Part shown: positions 18,572 to 27,360 of the stretch, piece after piece
Position numbering within the stretch: the stretch's first letter is position 1
How the letters are laid out: the number at the start of each line of letters is the position of its first letter
Assembly (NCBI GenBank): GCA_937895845.1
Contig: CALBLK010000030.1
Coordinates: 1 to 64,000 of the forward strand
Length of the DNA stretch: 64,000 nucleotides
Direction: 5' to 3'
Source: an uncultured Prevotella sp.
GTDB taxonomy: Bacteria > Bacteroidota > Bacteroidia > Bacteroidales > Bacteroidaceae
The notes under the pieces: model-generated
Databases searched by the model: none
What the model saw: the letters and a program-made list of their open reading frames with translations, nothing else
What the model was told of the DNA's origin: nothing
Translations under genes and position numbers: made by a program

Positions 18572-20032
18572 TTGAAAATGAACAGACTCTTGCATTACAC
18601 ATTGCTGATAGCCGGACTGGCCACGCTCGGAGCCTGCACTGACGACGACAAGCTCGATGTGACCGACATCGACATCCCGCAAGGTTACGAGCTGTCGGCT
18701 GGCACGGCCACAGGGTTCTACAACTCATCGGTGGCCTACGACCAGGAAGCGCGGTGGGTGACAGGCGCGTACAAGGCCCGCTTCAAGTCTGGTGACCAGC
18801 TGTATGACAACGTGAAGTCGTCCAACGAGAATGGGCATGGAGGCGGTCTCGGACCCGTGTATGGCGGCTACTCCTGCGGCAGCTGCCACCGCAACGCAGG
18901 CCGCACCGAGCCTACCTACTGGACCAACTTCAAGAATGGCAGCGACGACGGCTCCGGCCCCTACGGCTTCACTTCGTCACTGATCTACATCACGAGGCGC
19001 AACGGCACCTTCTTCCCCAACTACGGCCGCGTAATCCACGACCAAGCCATCTATGGCGTGAAGCCCGAAGGCAAGCTCAAGGTGAAAATCGACTCGATGA
19101 CATTCTCGTTCCCCGACGGGGAGAAATACACACTCTGCGTGCCCAAGTGGCGCATCGTGGAGTGGTACGCCGACAGCATCAGGCCCGAAGACCTCTTCTG
19201 CACCGTGCGCGCCCCGCTGCGCCATGTGGGCATGGGCCAGATGATGGCCCTCGACCCCAACGAGATTGAGGAACTGGCCAGGCGAAGCAACTACCCCGAG
19301 TGGGGCATCAGCGGCCGCTGCAACTACATCACCGAGCGCGGCGTGCGCCAGCTTGGCCTGTCGGGCAACAAGGCGCAGCACGCCGACCTCACCGTAGAGC
19401 TGGGCTTCTCCAGCGACATGGGACTGACCAACAGCCGCTACCCGGAGGAAATCTGCGAGGGACAGTCGCAGATGAAAGACGGTTCGATGATGGGCCTGTC
19501 GTACCAGCAGCTTGACTGCACCACCCAACAGATGGAGGACGTTGACCTCTATATGCAATGCCTGTCGGTGCCGGGGCGCCGCAATGTGACCGACCCCGAC
19601 GTGATTGAGGGACAAAAGCTGTTCTACCAGGCCGGATGCCACCTGTGCCATGTCACCACGCTGCACACAAGGAAACGTGGCTCGACACTGCTGGCCGGCA
19701 CCACACTGCCCTGGCTGGGCGGACAGACCATCCACCCTTACTCAGACTACCTGCTGCACGACATGGGATCCGAGATTATGGGCGTGGGCCTGAACGACAA
19801 CTTCGTGAGCGGACTGGCCCGCGGCAACGAGTGGCGCACCACGCCGCTGTGGGGCATAGGCCTGCAAAAGAAAGTGAACGGACACACCTATTTCCTGCAC
19901 GACGGCCGCGCGCGCAACTTCACCGAGGCCATCATGTGGCATGGCGGAGAGGGCGAAGCCTCGAAAAACAAATTCAAGAACATGACCAGGAAACAGCGCA
20001 ACCAGCTCATCCAGTTCCTCTGGTCACTCTAA
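18572..20032 (+). CDS. Diheme c-type cytochrome lipoprotein (DUF1111, thiol-oxidoreductase-like)
   Basis: 486 residues with a lipoprotein signal peptide (LATLGACT, Cys22). Two c-type heme sites are visible, CGSCH at 102-106 and CHLCH at 356-360, as in the DUF1111 or CxxC-diheme family related to MauG/cytochrome c peroxidase-like folds. Late conserved stretches are GNEWRTTPLWGIGL and FLHDGRARNFTEAIMWHGGEGEASK, hallmarks of the family. It is exported and anchored by lipid, and probably oxidises or reduces a substrate in the periplasm or at the outer membrane. DUF1111 next to imelysin genes is a recurrent pairing as I recall it. Heme attachment could be supplied by the CcsBA protein of the same operon. 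Confidence 0.9.
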   Translation: MKMNRLLHYTLLIAGLATLGACTDDDKLDVTDIDIPQGYELSAGTATGFYNSSVAYDQEARWVTGAYKARFKSGDQLYDNVKSSNENGHGGGLGPVYGGYSCGSCHRNAGRTEPTYWTNFKNGSDDGSGPYGFTSSLIYITRRNGTFFPNYGRVIHDQAIYGVKPEGKLKVKIDSMTFSFPDGEKYTLCVPKWRIVEWYADSIRPEDLFCTVRAPLRHVGMGQMMALDPNEIEELARRSNYPEWGISGRCNYITERGVRQLGLSGNKAQHADLTVELGFSSDMGLTNSRYPEEICEGQSQMKDGSMMGLSYQQLDCTTQQMEDVDLYMQCLSVPGRRNVTDPDVIEGQKLFYQAGCHLCHVTTLHTRKRGSTLLAGTTLPWLGGQTIHPYSDYLLHDMGSEIMGVGLNDNFVSGLARGNEWRTTPLWGIGLQKKVNGHTYFLHDGRARNFTEAIMWHGGEGEASKNKFKNMTRKQRNQLIQFLWSL

Positions 20033-20062
20033 ACATTCAAACAACCCAACAAACAAGCAACA

Positions 20063-21328
20063 ATGAGACACAACAGAACATACGCCATCGCAATGGCAGC
20101 ACTGCTCGCCACAGGCACCTTTGCCGAAACCGAGCCAAACGAGAACAGCAACCCCGCCCCCGGAACGGACAACGCGGCCAAGCTGGACATGGAAAACGGC
20201 GTGATTCCCATCGCCGATGACCGTGGCTTCACCTTGCAGTCAAAAGACGGCAACTTCGTGTTCAAGCCCTATATGTACATCCAGAGCACGCTGAACCTGA
20301 AGTACTATGACGACGAGGGGCTTGACAAGGCCTACAACCAGGACAACATTGCCAACTCGGGCTTCGCCATGCCCTACGCCATCATCGGCTTTACCGGCAG
20401 GGCCTTCGGAAAGATTGACTACAACGTGAGCATCAACGCGGCTGCCTCGGGCGGCAGCATGCTCCAGCAGGCATGGATTGACTATGCCGTGAGCCCCGAG
20501 CTGCGCTTCCGCGCCGGCAAGTTCAAGACCCCCTACACGCATGCCTATCTCACCACGCTGGGCGAGACACTGTTCCCGCAGGTGCCCACGTCGCTGACGG
20601 CCAGCAGCATCCTGCCTTATTCGCTCAACGCGGTTTCGCCCAGCATCGGCACCGGGTTCGACCTTGGCCTCGAGATGCACGGTGTGCTGAACAACAGGTT
20701 CGGCTATGAGCTGGGTGTGTTCAACGGGACGGGGGCGTCGGTGAACAGCGCCACCAAGGGCTTCAGTGACGACAACCACCTGCCCTCGCTGCTTTACGCC
20801 GGACGGCTCACCTACATGCCTAACGGCCCGATGCCCATGACACAGGGCAACGCCAAGATGCTCAACCTGGACAGGATGCTCTTCGGCATCAGTGCCAACT
20901 ACAACAACGAGGCAGAGAACGAGAGCACCAACGACTTCAGAGCCGGCTTCGAGTTCGCGTGGCTGAAGAACAGATGGTACCTGGCTGCAGAAGCCTACTA
21001 TATGCACGTGGGATTCACAGACCGGCAGAAGATTGACGACACCTACAAGTTCTGGGGTGGCTATGCACAGGCAGGCTACTTTGTGGCACCGCAGTGGCAA
21101 CTGGGCGTGCGCTACGATTTCATGGACCGCAACGGCACGTCGAAAGACGGAATCCTGAACATGCCTGCCGCCGTTGTCAATTACTTTGTGCCGGGCACCA
21201 ACCTCAAGCTGTCGGCCATGTACCAGTACACCGGCCGCACCGGTCACGACACACAGCTTGACCGCGACCTCGACGACCTTGGCATTTCCACCCACACGGC
21301 CTGTGTGATGATGCAGTTCGCTTTCTAA
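20063..21328 (+). CDS. Outer-membrane porin (OprO/P-like), second of operon
   Basis: 421-residue beta-barrel precursor with signal peptide MRHNRTYAIAMAALLATGTFA. The barrel begins near FKPYMYIQSTLNLKYY and ends with the aromatic C-terminus TACVMMQFAF, the BamA-recognised ending. The strand FRAGKFKTPYTHAYLTTLG matches the loop/strand region of phosphate-selective porin O and P relatives. It starts 30 bp after the diheme protein and is separated by 21 bp from the next cytochrome gene, so it is translated as part of the operon. Selectivity is unknown. Confidence 0.85.
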   Translation: MRHNRTYAIAMAALLATGTFAETEPNENSNPAPGTDNAAKLDMENGVIPIADDRGFTLQSKDGNFVFKPYMYIQSTLNLKYYDDEGLDKAYNQDNIANSGFAMPYAIIGFTGRAFGKIDYNVSINAAASGGSMLQQAWIDYAVSPELRFRAGKFKTPYTHAYLTTLGETLFPQVPTSLTASSILPYSLNAVSPSIGTGFDLGLEMHGVLNNRFGYELGVFNGTGASVNSATKGFSDDNHLPSLLYAGRLTYMPNGPMPMTQGNAKMLNLDRMLFGISANYNNEAENESTNDFRAGFEFAWLKNRWYLAAEAYYMHVGFTDRQKIDDTYKFWGGYAQAGYFVAPQWQLGVRYDFMDRNGTSKDGILNMPAAVVNYFVPGTNLKLSAMYQYTGRTGHDTQLDRDLDDLGISTHTACVMMQFAF

Positions 21329-21349
21329 ACCTCACGACAATCTGAGACA

Positions 21350-22069
21350 ATGTTCATGAAAAAATACATCTTCGCAACACTCCTGGCTGCATCTTGCTGC
21401 ATGATGGCCTGCGATGACGGGCGCATCTTCAGCGACGTGGATGTAGACCATACCGGGCGCTCGGCCAAGCTGAGCGGTACGATTACGGGACTGGACCGCT
21501 GGGCCGAGGGCTACACCGTGGCCCTGGCCGGCTTTGCCGACGGTGACGACTATGCCTGCATCGCCAAGGCTGTGCAGGCTGACGCCAATGGCAACGTAAT
21601 GGTCACCATGACCAACATCCCCGGCAATGTCACCAGCGTGCAGCTCTGCGTGCTCGACAGGCTGCGCCGCCATGTGGTCACCCTCAGCGAGGCTGACACA
21701 GAAGGCATACGCGACACCATCCGCATGGACGTGGGCACGGTGGACGCCAGTATGTTTGGCGTTATCCAGAAGAACTTTCTCAACACCACCTGCACCAGCT
21801 GCCACGGTGCCAGCAACACGGCTGCGGCCGGCCTTTACCTGACCGAGGGCAGGGCCTACGCCGCCATGGTGGGCGTGGACTCGCGCAGGGTGAGCGGCCA
21901 CAAGCTGGTGGCCCCTGGCGACGCGGACGGCAGCGTGCTGCACATGGTGCTCAACCAGCAGAGTGTCGAGGGTGTCTCGATGGACCACTTTGACCTCGTG
22001 TCGGAGCAGAACGCGCAGACTATGCTGCCGCTCATTGACAGCTGGATAAACAACGGCGCCGGCGAGTAA
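21350..22069 (+). CDS. Small c-type cytochrome lipoprotein
   Basis: 239 residues with lipoprotein signal MKKYIFATLLAASCCMMAC; the lipidated Cys is about residue 21. One heme-binding CTSCH occurs at about 148-152, in the sequence NFLNTTCTSCHGA typical of a mono-heme cytochrome domain that follows a beta-rich N-terminal domain (about 35-135). A second Met start lies two codons downstream (21356). It may shuttle electrons to or from the diheme protein of the operon. The N-terminal domain is not recognised. Confidence 0.8.
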   Translation: MFMKKYIFATLLAASCCMMACDDGRIFSDVDVDHTGRSAKLSGTITGLDRWAEGYTVALAGFADGDDYACIAKAVQADANGNVMVTMTNIPGNVTSVQLCVLDRLRRHVVTLSEADTEGIRDTIRMDVGTVDASMFGVIQKNFLNTTCTSCHGASNTAAAGLYLTEGRAYAAMVGVDSRRVSGHKLVAPGDADGSVLHMVLNQQSVEGVSMDHFDLVSEQNAQTMLPLIDSWINNGAGE

Positions 22070-22119
22070 GGCCACGCACCGGCATACCATAACGTAACTC
22101 TAAAATTCAATTCGACAAG

Positions 22120-23262
22120 ATGGACAGACTGAAAACCATACAATGCGAGAAGGCGCACGCCGACATCTTCAAGTTTGACAACGGTACGGAGGTGACCGAA
22201 TATCACGCCATGCTTCATGTCGACGACGCCACGCTGACTTTCCAGGAGCAGCTGCAAGCCATGCTGCAAGCCTACGACACCTTGGTTGAGGACGAGCTGA
22301 GGGGGGCGCGCTGCGTCTTCAAGCGCTATTTCATCAGTGACGCGGCCAACCAGGAGGACGACGTGGCCGCAGCCGACATGACAGACTGCGCAAAGAGCAT
22401 CATCCAGCAGCCACCGCTCGACGGCACCAAGCTGGCCCTGTGGGTCTATCTGATGACAGGCGTGCAGACAGGCATCGGCAAGAGCGGGCTCTACGAGGTG
22501 CGCCATGGTGACTACCGTCACCTGTGGAACGGCGGATGCCACAATCTGGCGGCCAACTCTGAGTACCAGACGCGCCTGCTCTTCAACGAATACAACCTGC
22601 AACTGATCGAGGAGGGCTGCACGCTGAAGGACAACTGCATCCGCACTTGGTTCTTTGTCAACGACGTTGACCTGAACTATGGCGGTGTGGTCAGGGCCCG
22701 CAACCAGTACTTCTTTACCCAGGGCCTCACGTCAAAGACCCACTTCATCGCCTCTACGGGCATTGGCGGGCGGCAGGCCGACCCCAATGTGCTGGCCCAG
22801 ATGGACAACTATGCGGTGGCTGGCATCGACAAGGAGCAGGTGTCGTTCCTCTATGCCCCGACACACCTTAACCGCACCAGCGACTATGGGGTGAGCTTCG
22901 AGCGTGGCACCATGGTGGACTACCAGGACCGCCGGCAGGTGTTTATCTCGGGCACGGCGAGCATCAACAACAAGGGTGAGATTGTTTACCCCAAGGACAT
23001 CCGCAAGCAGACGCACCGTATGTGGGAGAATGTGGAGGCCCTGCTGGCCGAAGCTGACTGTACCATGGAGGATGTGGGCGTGATGGTGGTCTACCTGCGC
23101 GACACGGCAGACTACCAGGTGGTGAGCCGTCTCTTCGCCGAACGCTTTAAGGGCAAGCCCTATGTCATTGTGCATGCCCCCGTGTGCCGGCCGGGATGGC
23201 TGATTGAGATGGAGTGCATGGCTGTACGCAAGACACACCACCCACAATACAAGGCTTTCTAA
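22120..23262 (+). CDS. Two-domain RidA/YjgF-like protein
   Basis: 380-residue cytoplasmic protein. The C-terminal third (about 260-372) is a clear RidA/YjgF/UK114 domain: RRQVFISGTASINNKGEIVYP, a helix with MWENVEALLAEAD, and CRPGWLIEMECMAV with the conserved arginine before the last strand. The N-terminal part has a second, more divergent RidA-like pattern, giving the tandem layout seen in chorismatase-type proteins. No signal peptide is present, although all neighbours are exported. It is followed after 11 bp by the cytochrome maturation gene. Its function here is unknown; imine hydrolysis or chorismate hydrolysis are family possibilities. Confidence 0.75.
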   Translation: MDRLKTIQCEKAHADIFKFDNGTEVTEYHAMLHVDDATLTFQEQLQAMLQAYDTLVEDELRGARCVFKRYFISDAANQEDDVAAADMTDCAKSIIQQPPLDGTKLALWVYLMTGVQTGIGKSGLYEVRHGDYRHLWNGGCHNLAANSEYQTRLLFNEYNLQLIEEGCTLKDNCIRTWFFVNDVDLNYGGVVRARNQYFFTQGLTSKTHFIASTGIGGRQADPNVLAQMDNYAVAGIDKEQVSFLYAPTHLNRTSDYGVSFERGTMVDYQDRRQVFISGTASINNKGEIVYPKDIRKQTHRMWENVEALLAEADCTMEDVGVMVVYLRDTADYQVVSRLFAERFKGKPYVIVHAPVCRPGWLIEMECMAVRKTHHPQYKAF

Positions 23263-23273
23263 ACAGACCTTGC

Positions 23274-25286
23274 ATGAAGCTTGTCAGCCAGTTGTTGAGA
23301 CTGTTGTTCGTTGCAACCATAGGGGTGTTGGGCGCTGCCACGTTTGTCGAGCAGGCCCAAGGCCCCTCGTTTGCTGCCGCCCACATTTACCACACGTGGT
23401 GGTTCTTCCTGCTGTGGGCGGCGCTGGCTGCGGTGTCTGTCGCCGCCATCTGGCAGCATAAACTGTGGCAGCGCACGGCTGTCATGATGCTCCACGGTTC
23501 GCTACTGGTCATCCTCGTTGGTGCGGCCACAACATTCTTGACCGCGCGCGAGGGCAGGCTCCACCTGCGCAAGGGGGCGCCAGCCAGACAGTTTGTTCTT
23601 GACGGGGGGCAGGCAACGGAAGCGTTGCCTTTCAGGGAGATGGTGCTTGACAGCTTCCGTGTCGTGTGCTATCCGGGAACGGCGGCGCCGCAGGACTTCG
23701 TGAGCCAGGTGTCCTGCCACCGGGCCGATGGTACAATCCTTCGCGCCACTATCTCGATGAACCACATTCTGCAAGCCGGAGGCTACCGCTTCTACCAGTC
23801 GTCGTTTGACCCGGACATGGAGGGCACTGTCCTCTCGGTCAACTACGACCCCTGGGGCACGCCTGTCACCTACTCTGGCTATGCGCTGTTCGCACTGTCG
23901 GCCATCCTTGTGCTGTGCGGAAGGCGCGAGACCTTCCGCCGGCTGCTGCGGTCGCCGCTGCTGCGCAAGGGGGCTGTGGCCACGCTCTTGCTGGGCGCGA
24001 TGGGCGCACCGTCGCCGGCTGGCGCCCGAAGCGTGCCCACCATCCAGGCGGACAGGGCCGCACGGCTGGCCCGTATGCCTGTCATTTATAACGACCGTGT
24101 GGCCCCGCTCAGCACGCTGGCCCACGATTTCACCATCAAGTTGTATGGCAAGAGCAGTTACAAGGGACTGACTGCAGAGCAGGTGGTTTACGGATGGATG
24201 AAAAGGCCTGACGCATGGAAGGACGAACCCATGCTGCTCGTCAAGGACGGCGCTTTGCGCCAGCGGCTGGGTATCAGCGGAAAATATGCGCGGCTGGCCG
24301 ACCTCTTCGACCGCAACGGCCAGTACCGTCTGCAACCGCTCATCGAGCAGGGGCAGGATAGCAAGGCTGTGCGCGAGCTCGACGAGAAGGTGGGCATCAT
24401 CCTGATGCTCACAAACGGTTCGCTTGTAAAGCCCGCCACAGGTATGGCTGTGTCAGACCAGCACATATCAGCGGAGATTCTGTATAACAACATTCCCTTT
24501 GCCAAATGGCTCGCCATGGGCAATCTTGCCCTGGGGACGCTCATGTTTCTTGTGCTGCTGGCACCAGGCCGGACTTGGCACCGCTGGATGTATGTGGCTG
24601 GACTGCCGCTGGCTTGCCTGTCTTTCGCCGCGACAGTGTTCTGCTTCGGACTGCGCTGGTACATCAGCGGGCAGGTGCCGCTGGGCAATGGCTACGAAAC
24701 CATGCTTTTCATGGCCCTCTGTGTCATGGCAGTGGCTTTGGTCCTGTGCCGCAGGTTCGCCGTGGCTGTGCCCTTTGGTTTCCTGCTCTCGGGCTTCACG
24801 CTGCTCGTGGCGTTTCTCGGAGAGATGAATCCGCAAATCACGCCGCTCATGCCTGTGCTCCAGTCGCCGCTGCTCTCAGCCCACGTGAGTGTCATCATGA
24901 TGGCCTACGCGCTGCTGGCTTTCACCATGATTTGTGGCATTGCCGGCCTGTTGCAGCACCGCTTCCGCCGCGCCCCACAGGTGGAGCGGCTCACGCTGCT
25001 GTCGCGACTGATGCTCTATCCGGCCGTGTTTCTGCTGGCCGCAGGCATCTTTCTCGGTGCCGTGTGGGCCAATGTGTCATGGGGCAGATACTGGAGCTGG
25101 GACCCCAAGGAGGTGTGGGCGCTCATCACGATGCTTGTCTATGCCGTTCCGCTCCATCGCTCCGCCTTTTGGCAGACTGACACTCCGGTGCGCTACCATG
25201 CCTATATGGTGGCGGCCTTTCTCACCGTTCTGATGACCTATTTCGGCGTGAACTACTTTCTGGGCGGTATGCACGGATATGCCTGA
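23274..25286 (+). CDS. ccsBA: Fused CcsB-CcsA cytochrome c heme lyase
   Basis: 670-residue membrane protein of the System II cytochrome c maturation pathway, which moves heme across the inner membrane and joins it to CxxCH. The N-terminal part (to about 420) is ResB/CcsB-like with early helices and a large periplasmic loop. The C-terminal part is CcsA with six or so helices and the tryptophan-rich heme motif YWSWDPKEVW (about 606-615), flanked by the histidines SAHVSV and PLHRSAFW. The start at 23274 (MKLVSQLL) is chosen because it precedes the first helix directly. As last gene of the operon it plausibly matures the two encoded cytochromes. It is convergent with serB, 16 bp apart. Confidence 0.92.
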   Translation: MKLVSQLLRLLFVATIGVLGAATFVEQAQGPSFAAAHIYHTWWFFLLWAALAAVSVAAIWQHKLWQRTAVMMLHGSLLVILVGAATTFLTAREGRLHLRKGAPARQFVLDGGQATEALPFREMVLDSFRVVCYPGTAAPQDFVSQVSCHRADGTILRATISMNHILQAGGYRFYQSSFDPDMEGTVLSVNYDPWGTPVTYSGYALFALSAILVLCGRRETFRRLLRSPLLRKGAVATLLLGAMGAPSPAGARSVPTIQADRAARLARMPVIYNDRVAPLSTLAHDFTIKLYGKSSYKGLTAEQVVYGWMKRPDAWKDEPMLLVKDGALRQRLGISGKYARLADLFDRNGQYRLQPLIEQGQDSKAVRELDEKVGIILMLTNGSLVKPATGMAVSDQHISAEILYNNIPFAKWLAMGNLALGTLMFLVLLAPGRTWHRWMYVAGLPLACLSFAATVFCFGLRWYISGQVPLGNGYETMLFMALCVMAVALVLCRRFAVAVPFGFLLSGFTLLVAFLGEMNPQITPLMPVLQSPLLSAHVSVIMMAYALLAFTMICGIAGLLQHRFRRAPQVERLTLLSRLMLYPAVFLLAAGIFLGAVWANVSWGRYWSWDPKEVWALITMLVYAVPLHRSAFWQTDTPVRYHAYMVAAFLTVLMTYFGVNYFLGGMHGYA

Positions 25287-25302
25287 CCGGCATCGGGGCA
25301 GC

Positions 25303-26520
25303 CTAAGCCTCGCTGATGTAGCTGTCCTTGAAACCGAGGAAGTAGAGTACACCGTCAAGCCCTATCGTGTTGATAGACTGCTTGGCGTTAGCCTGCACAC
25401 GTGGCTTGGCATGGAAGGCGATGCCCAGGCCGGCCTCTGAAATCATGGGCAGGTCGTTGGCCCCGTCGCCCACAGCGATGGTTTGGGCGAGGTCAACCTT
25501 TTCCACCTGCGCGATGAGCTTGAGCAGTTCGGCCTTGCGGTGGCCGTCAACGATGTCGCCCACATAGCGTCCGGTCAGTTTGCCGTTGCCGTCAATCTCC
25601 AGTTCGTTGGCATACATATAGTCAATGTTGTAGCGCCGCTGCAGGTATTCGCCAAAATAAGTGAACCCTCCGCTGAGGATGGCAATCTTATAGCCATAGC
25701 GCTTGAGCACGGACATCAGCCGGTCAACGCCCTCGGTGATGGGAAGGTGTTCGGCAATCTCTCTCATCACCCTGACATCAAGTCCCTTGAGCAGGGCCAC
25801 GCGCTGGCGGAAACTCTCCTTGAAATCAATCTCGCCCCTCATGGCCCGCTCGGTGATGGCTTTCACCCGGTCTCCCACGCCGGCCCGTTCGGCCAGCTCG
25901 TCGATGCACTCGGTCTGAATGAGCGTGGAGTCCATGTCAAAGCAAATGAGCCTGCGCATGCGGCGGAACATGTTGTCGCGCTGGAGGGAGAAGTCAAACT
26001 CCATTTCCGAAGACAGCCGCATGAGCTTTGACTGCATATCCCCCAGGTTGTGCGGAGTGCCGCGGAGCGAGAACTCGATGCATGCCCTCACGTTGCGCTC
26101 GGGGTTCTTGATGCTTTGCCGGCCGGTGAGCCTGAGGATGGAGTCGATGTTCAGTCCCTGCTCGCTGATAACAAGTGTGGCGGCCGCTATCTGTCCTGCC
26201 GACAGGCTGCGGCCGATGATGGTGAGGATATAGCGGTTCTTGCCCTGCCCGTTCACCCACTCCTCGTACTTCTCGTCGTCTATGGGCTTGAAGTCAATGT
26301 TGACATTCAGCTCGGTGGCCTTGAACAGCAGCTCCTTCATCACCTGGCCCGACTGCCGCTCGCTGATGCGGATAAGGATGCCCAGCGACAGCGTGCTGTG
26401 GATGTCGGCCTGGCCGATGTCGAGAATCTTCGCGTCGTGACGGGCAAGTATCTCCATCACGGAGGCTGTCAGCCCCGGGCGGTCCTGCCCGGTGATGCCA
26501 ATCAGAATCTGTTCTTCCAT
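25303..26520 (-). CDS. serB: Phosphoserine phosphatase with ACT domains
   Basis: HAD-superfamily enzyme making serine from phosphoserine. The 405 residues hold two ACT-like regulatory repeats (about 1-80 and 95-180) and then the phosphatase domain, with DMDST at 195-199, SGGFTYF and the Mg-binding GDGANDLPMI. This tandem ACT-HAD arrangement is usual in Bacteroidales SerB and suggests allosteric feedback. The start at 26520 (MEEQILIGITGQDRPGL) is preferred to an earlier Met 11 codons upstream. It is the last gene of the attenuated aromatic operon, 29 bp after tyrA. Confidence 0.94.
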   Translation of the reverse strand: MEEQILIGITGQDRPGLTASVMEILARHDAKILDIGQADIHSTLSLGILIRISERQSGQVMKELLFKATELNVNIDFKPIDDEKYEEWVNGQGKNRYILTIIGRSLSAGQIAAATLVISEQGLNIDSILRLTGRQSIKNPERNVRACIEFSLRGTPHNLGDMQSKLMRLSSEMEFDFSLQRDNMFRRMRRLICFDMDSTLIQTECIDELAERAGVGDRVKAITERAMRGEIDFKESFRQRVALLKGLDVRVMREIAEHLPITEGVDRLMSVLKRYGYKIAILSGGFTYFGEYLQRRYNIDYMYANELEIDGNGKLTGRYVGDIVDGHRKAELLKLIAQVEKVDLAQTIAVGDGANDLPMISEAGLGIAFHAKPRVQANAKQSINTIGLDGVLYFLGFKDSYISEA

Positions 26521-26549
26521 GTCCTTTTCTGTTTGTCCTTTGTAACAGT

Positions 26550-27347
26550 TCATCCCCTCATCGCCTCGATGTCGGCTTTCACATTGCTGCGGATTCTGCC
26601 GAGATAGGCTTTCATCCCGCTGGCATCCTTGCGGTCAATGATGTCAAGCAGTGAGGTCAGCTCGTTGCGTATCCGCGCCACCTGCTCGCTCGTATAGGGG
26701 TTGAAAAGGATTTCCTGCAGCAGGTAGTCGTCCTCGTTGAGCACGCCCTTGGCAATCTTCATGTGGCGCTTGAATGTGGTTCCCGGCGCGTCCTGGTGCT
26801 TCATCACGGCGGCAAACACAAACGTGGAGACAAAGGGGATGCTCAGCGAGTAGGCCACTGTGCGGTCGTGCTCCTCGAAGGTGTACTCGTAGATGCTCAG
26901 TCCCAGCCTCTGGTAAAGGTCTTTGAAGAAGATGCGTCCCATGTAGTCGCCCTCGCTGATGATGATGGCGTTCTCCTCGGAGAGCTGCTGGAGGTTGGCA
27001 AAGGTGGGGCCGAACATGGGGTGGGTTGACACATAGGGGTGTCCGCACTGTCCGTAAAACGCCTTGAGTCCGGTTTTCACCGACGAGATGTCACTGACGA
27101 TGCAGTCGGCGGGCAGGAAGGGTAGCACCTCCTCGAAAGCCGGAATGGTGAACTTCACCGTAACGGCATTGATGACCAGCTCGGGGGCAAACGCTCTCAC
27201 TTCTTCGAGCGCGGTGAGGCGCTGGCAGTTATAGGTGAACCTCATCCGCCTGGGGTCTTTCTCATAGACCGCCGTCTCGTGGTCGAAGCTCAGCAGGTCC
27301 AGGAAGAAGCTCCCCATCTTTCCGGCTCCCATGACTAAGATTTTCAT
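26550..27347 (-). CDS. tyrA: Prephenate dehydrogenase
   Basis: 265-residue NAD(P)-dependent enzyme converting prephenate to 4-hydroxyphenylpyruvate for tyrosine. It starts with the Rossmann motif ILVMGAGKMGSFF and shows VSDISSVKTG, STHPMFGPT and a C-terminal helical dimer domain with SLSIPFVSTFV, as in TyrA. No chorismate mutase or ACT domain is attached; the mutase activity is on the neighbouring DAHP synthase fusion. It starts 13 bp after the aroG/CM stop, within the operon. Confidence 0.93.
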   Translation of the reverse strand: MKILVMGAGKMGSFFLDLLSFDHETAVYEKDPRRMRFTYNCQRLTALEEVRAFAPELVINAVTVKFTIPAFEEVLPFLPADCIVSDISSVKTGLKAFYGQCGHPYVSTHPMFGPTFANLQQLSEENAIIISEGDYMGRIFFKDLYQRLGLSIYEYTFEEHDRTVAYSLSIPFVSTFVFAAVMKHQDAPGTTFKRHMKIAKGVLNEDDYLLQEILFNPYTSEQVARIRNELTSLLDIIDRKDASGMKAYLGRIRSNVKADIEAMRG

Positions 27348-27360
27348 CGCCCTTTGCCCT

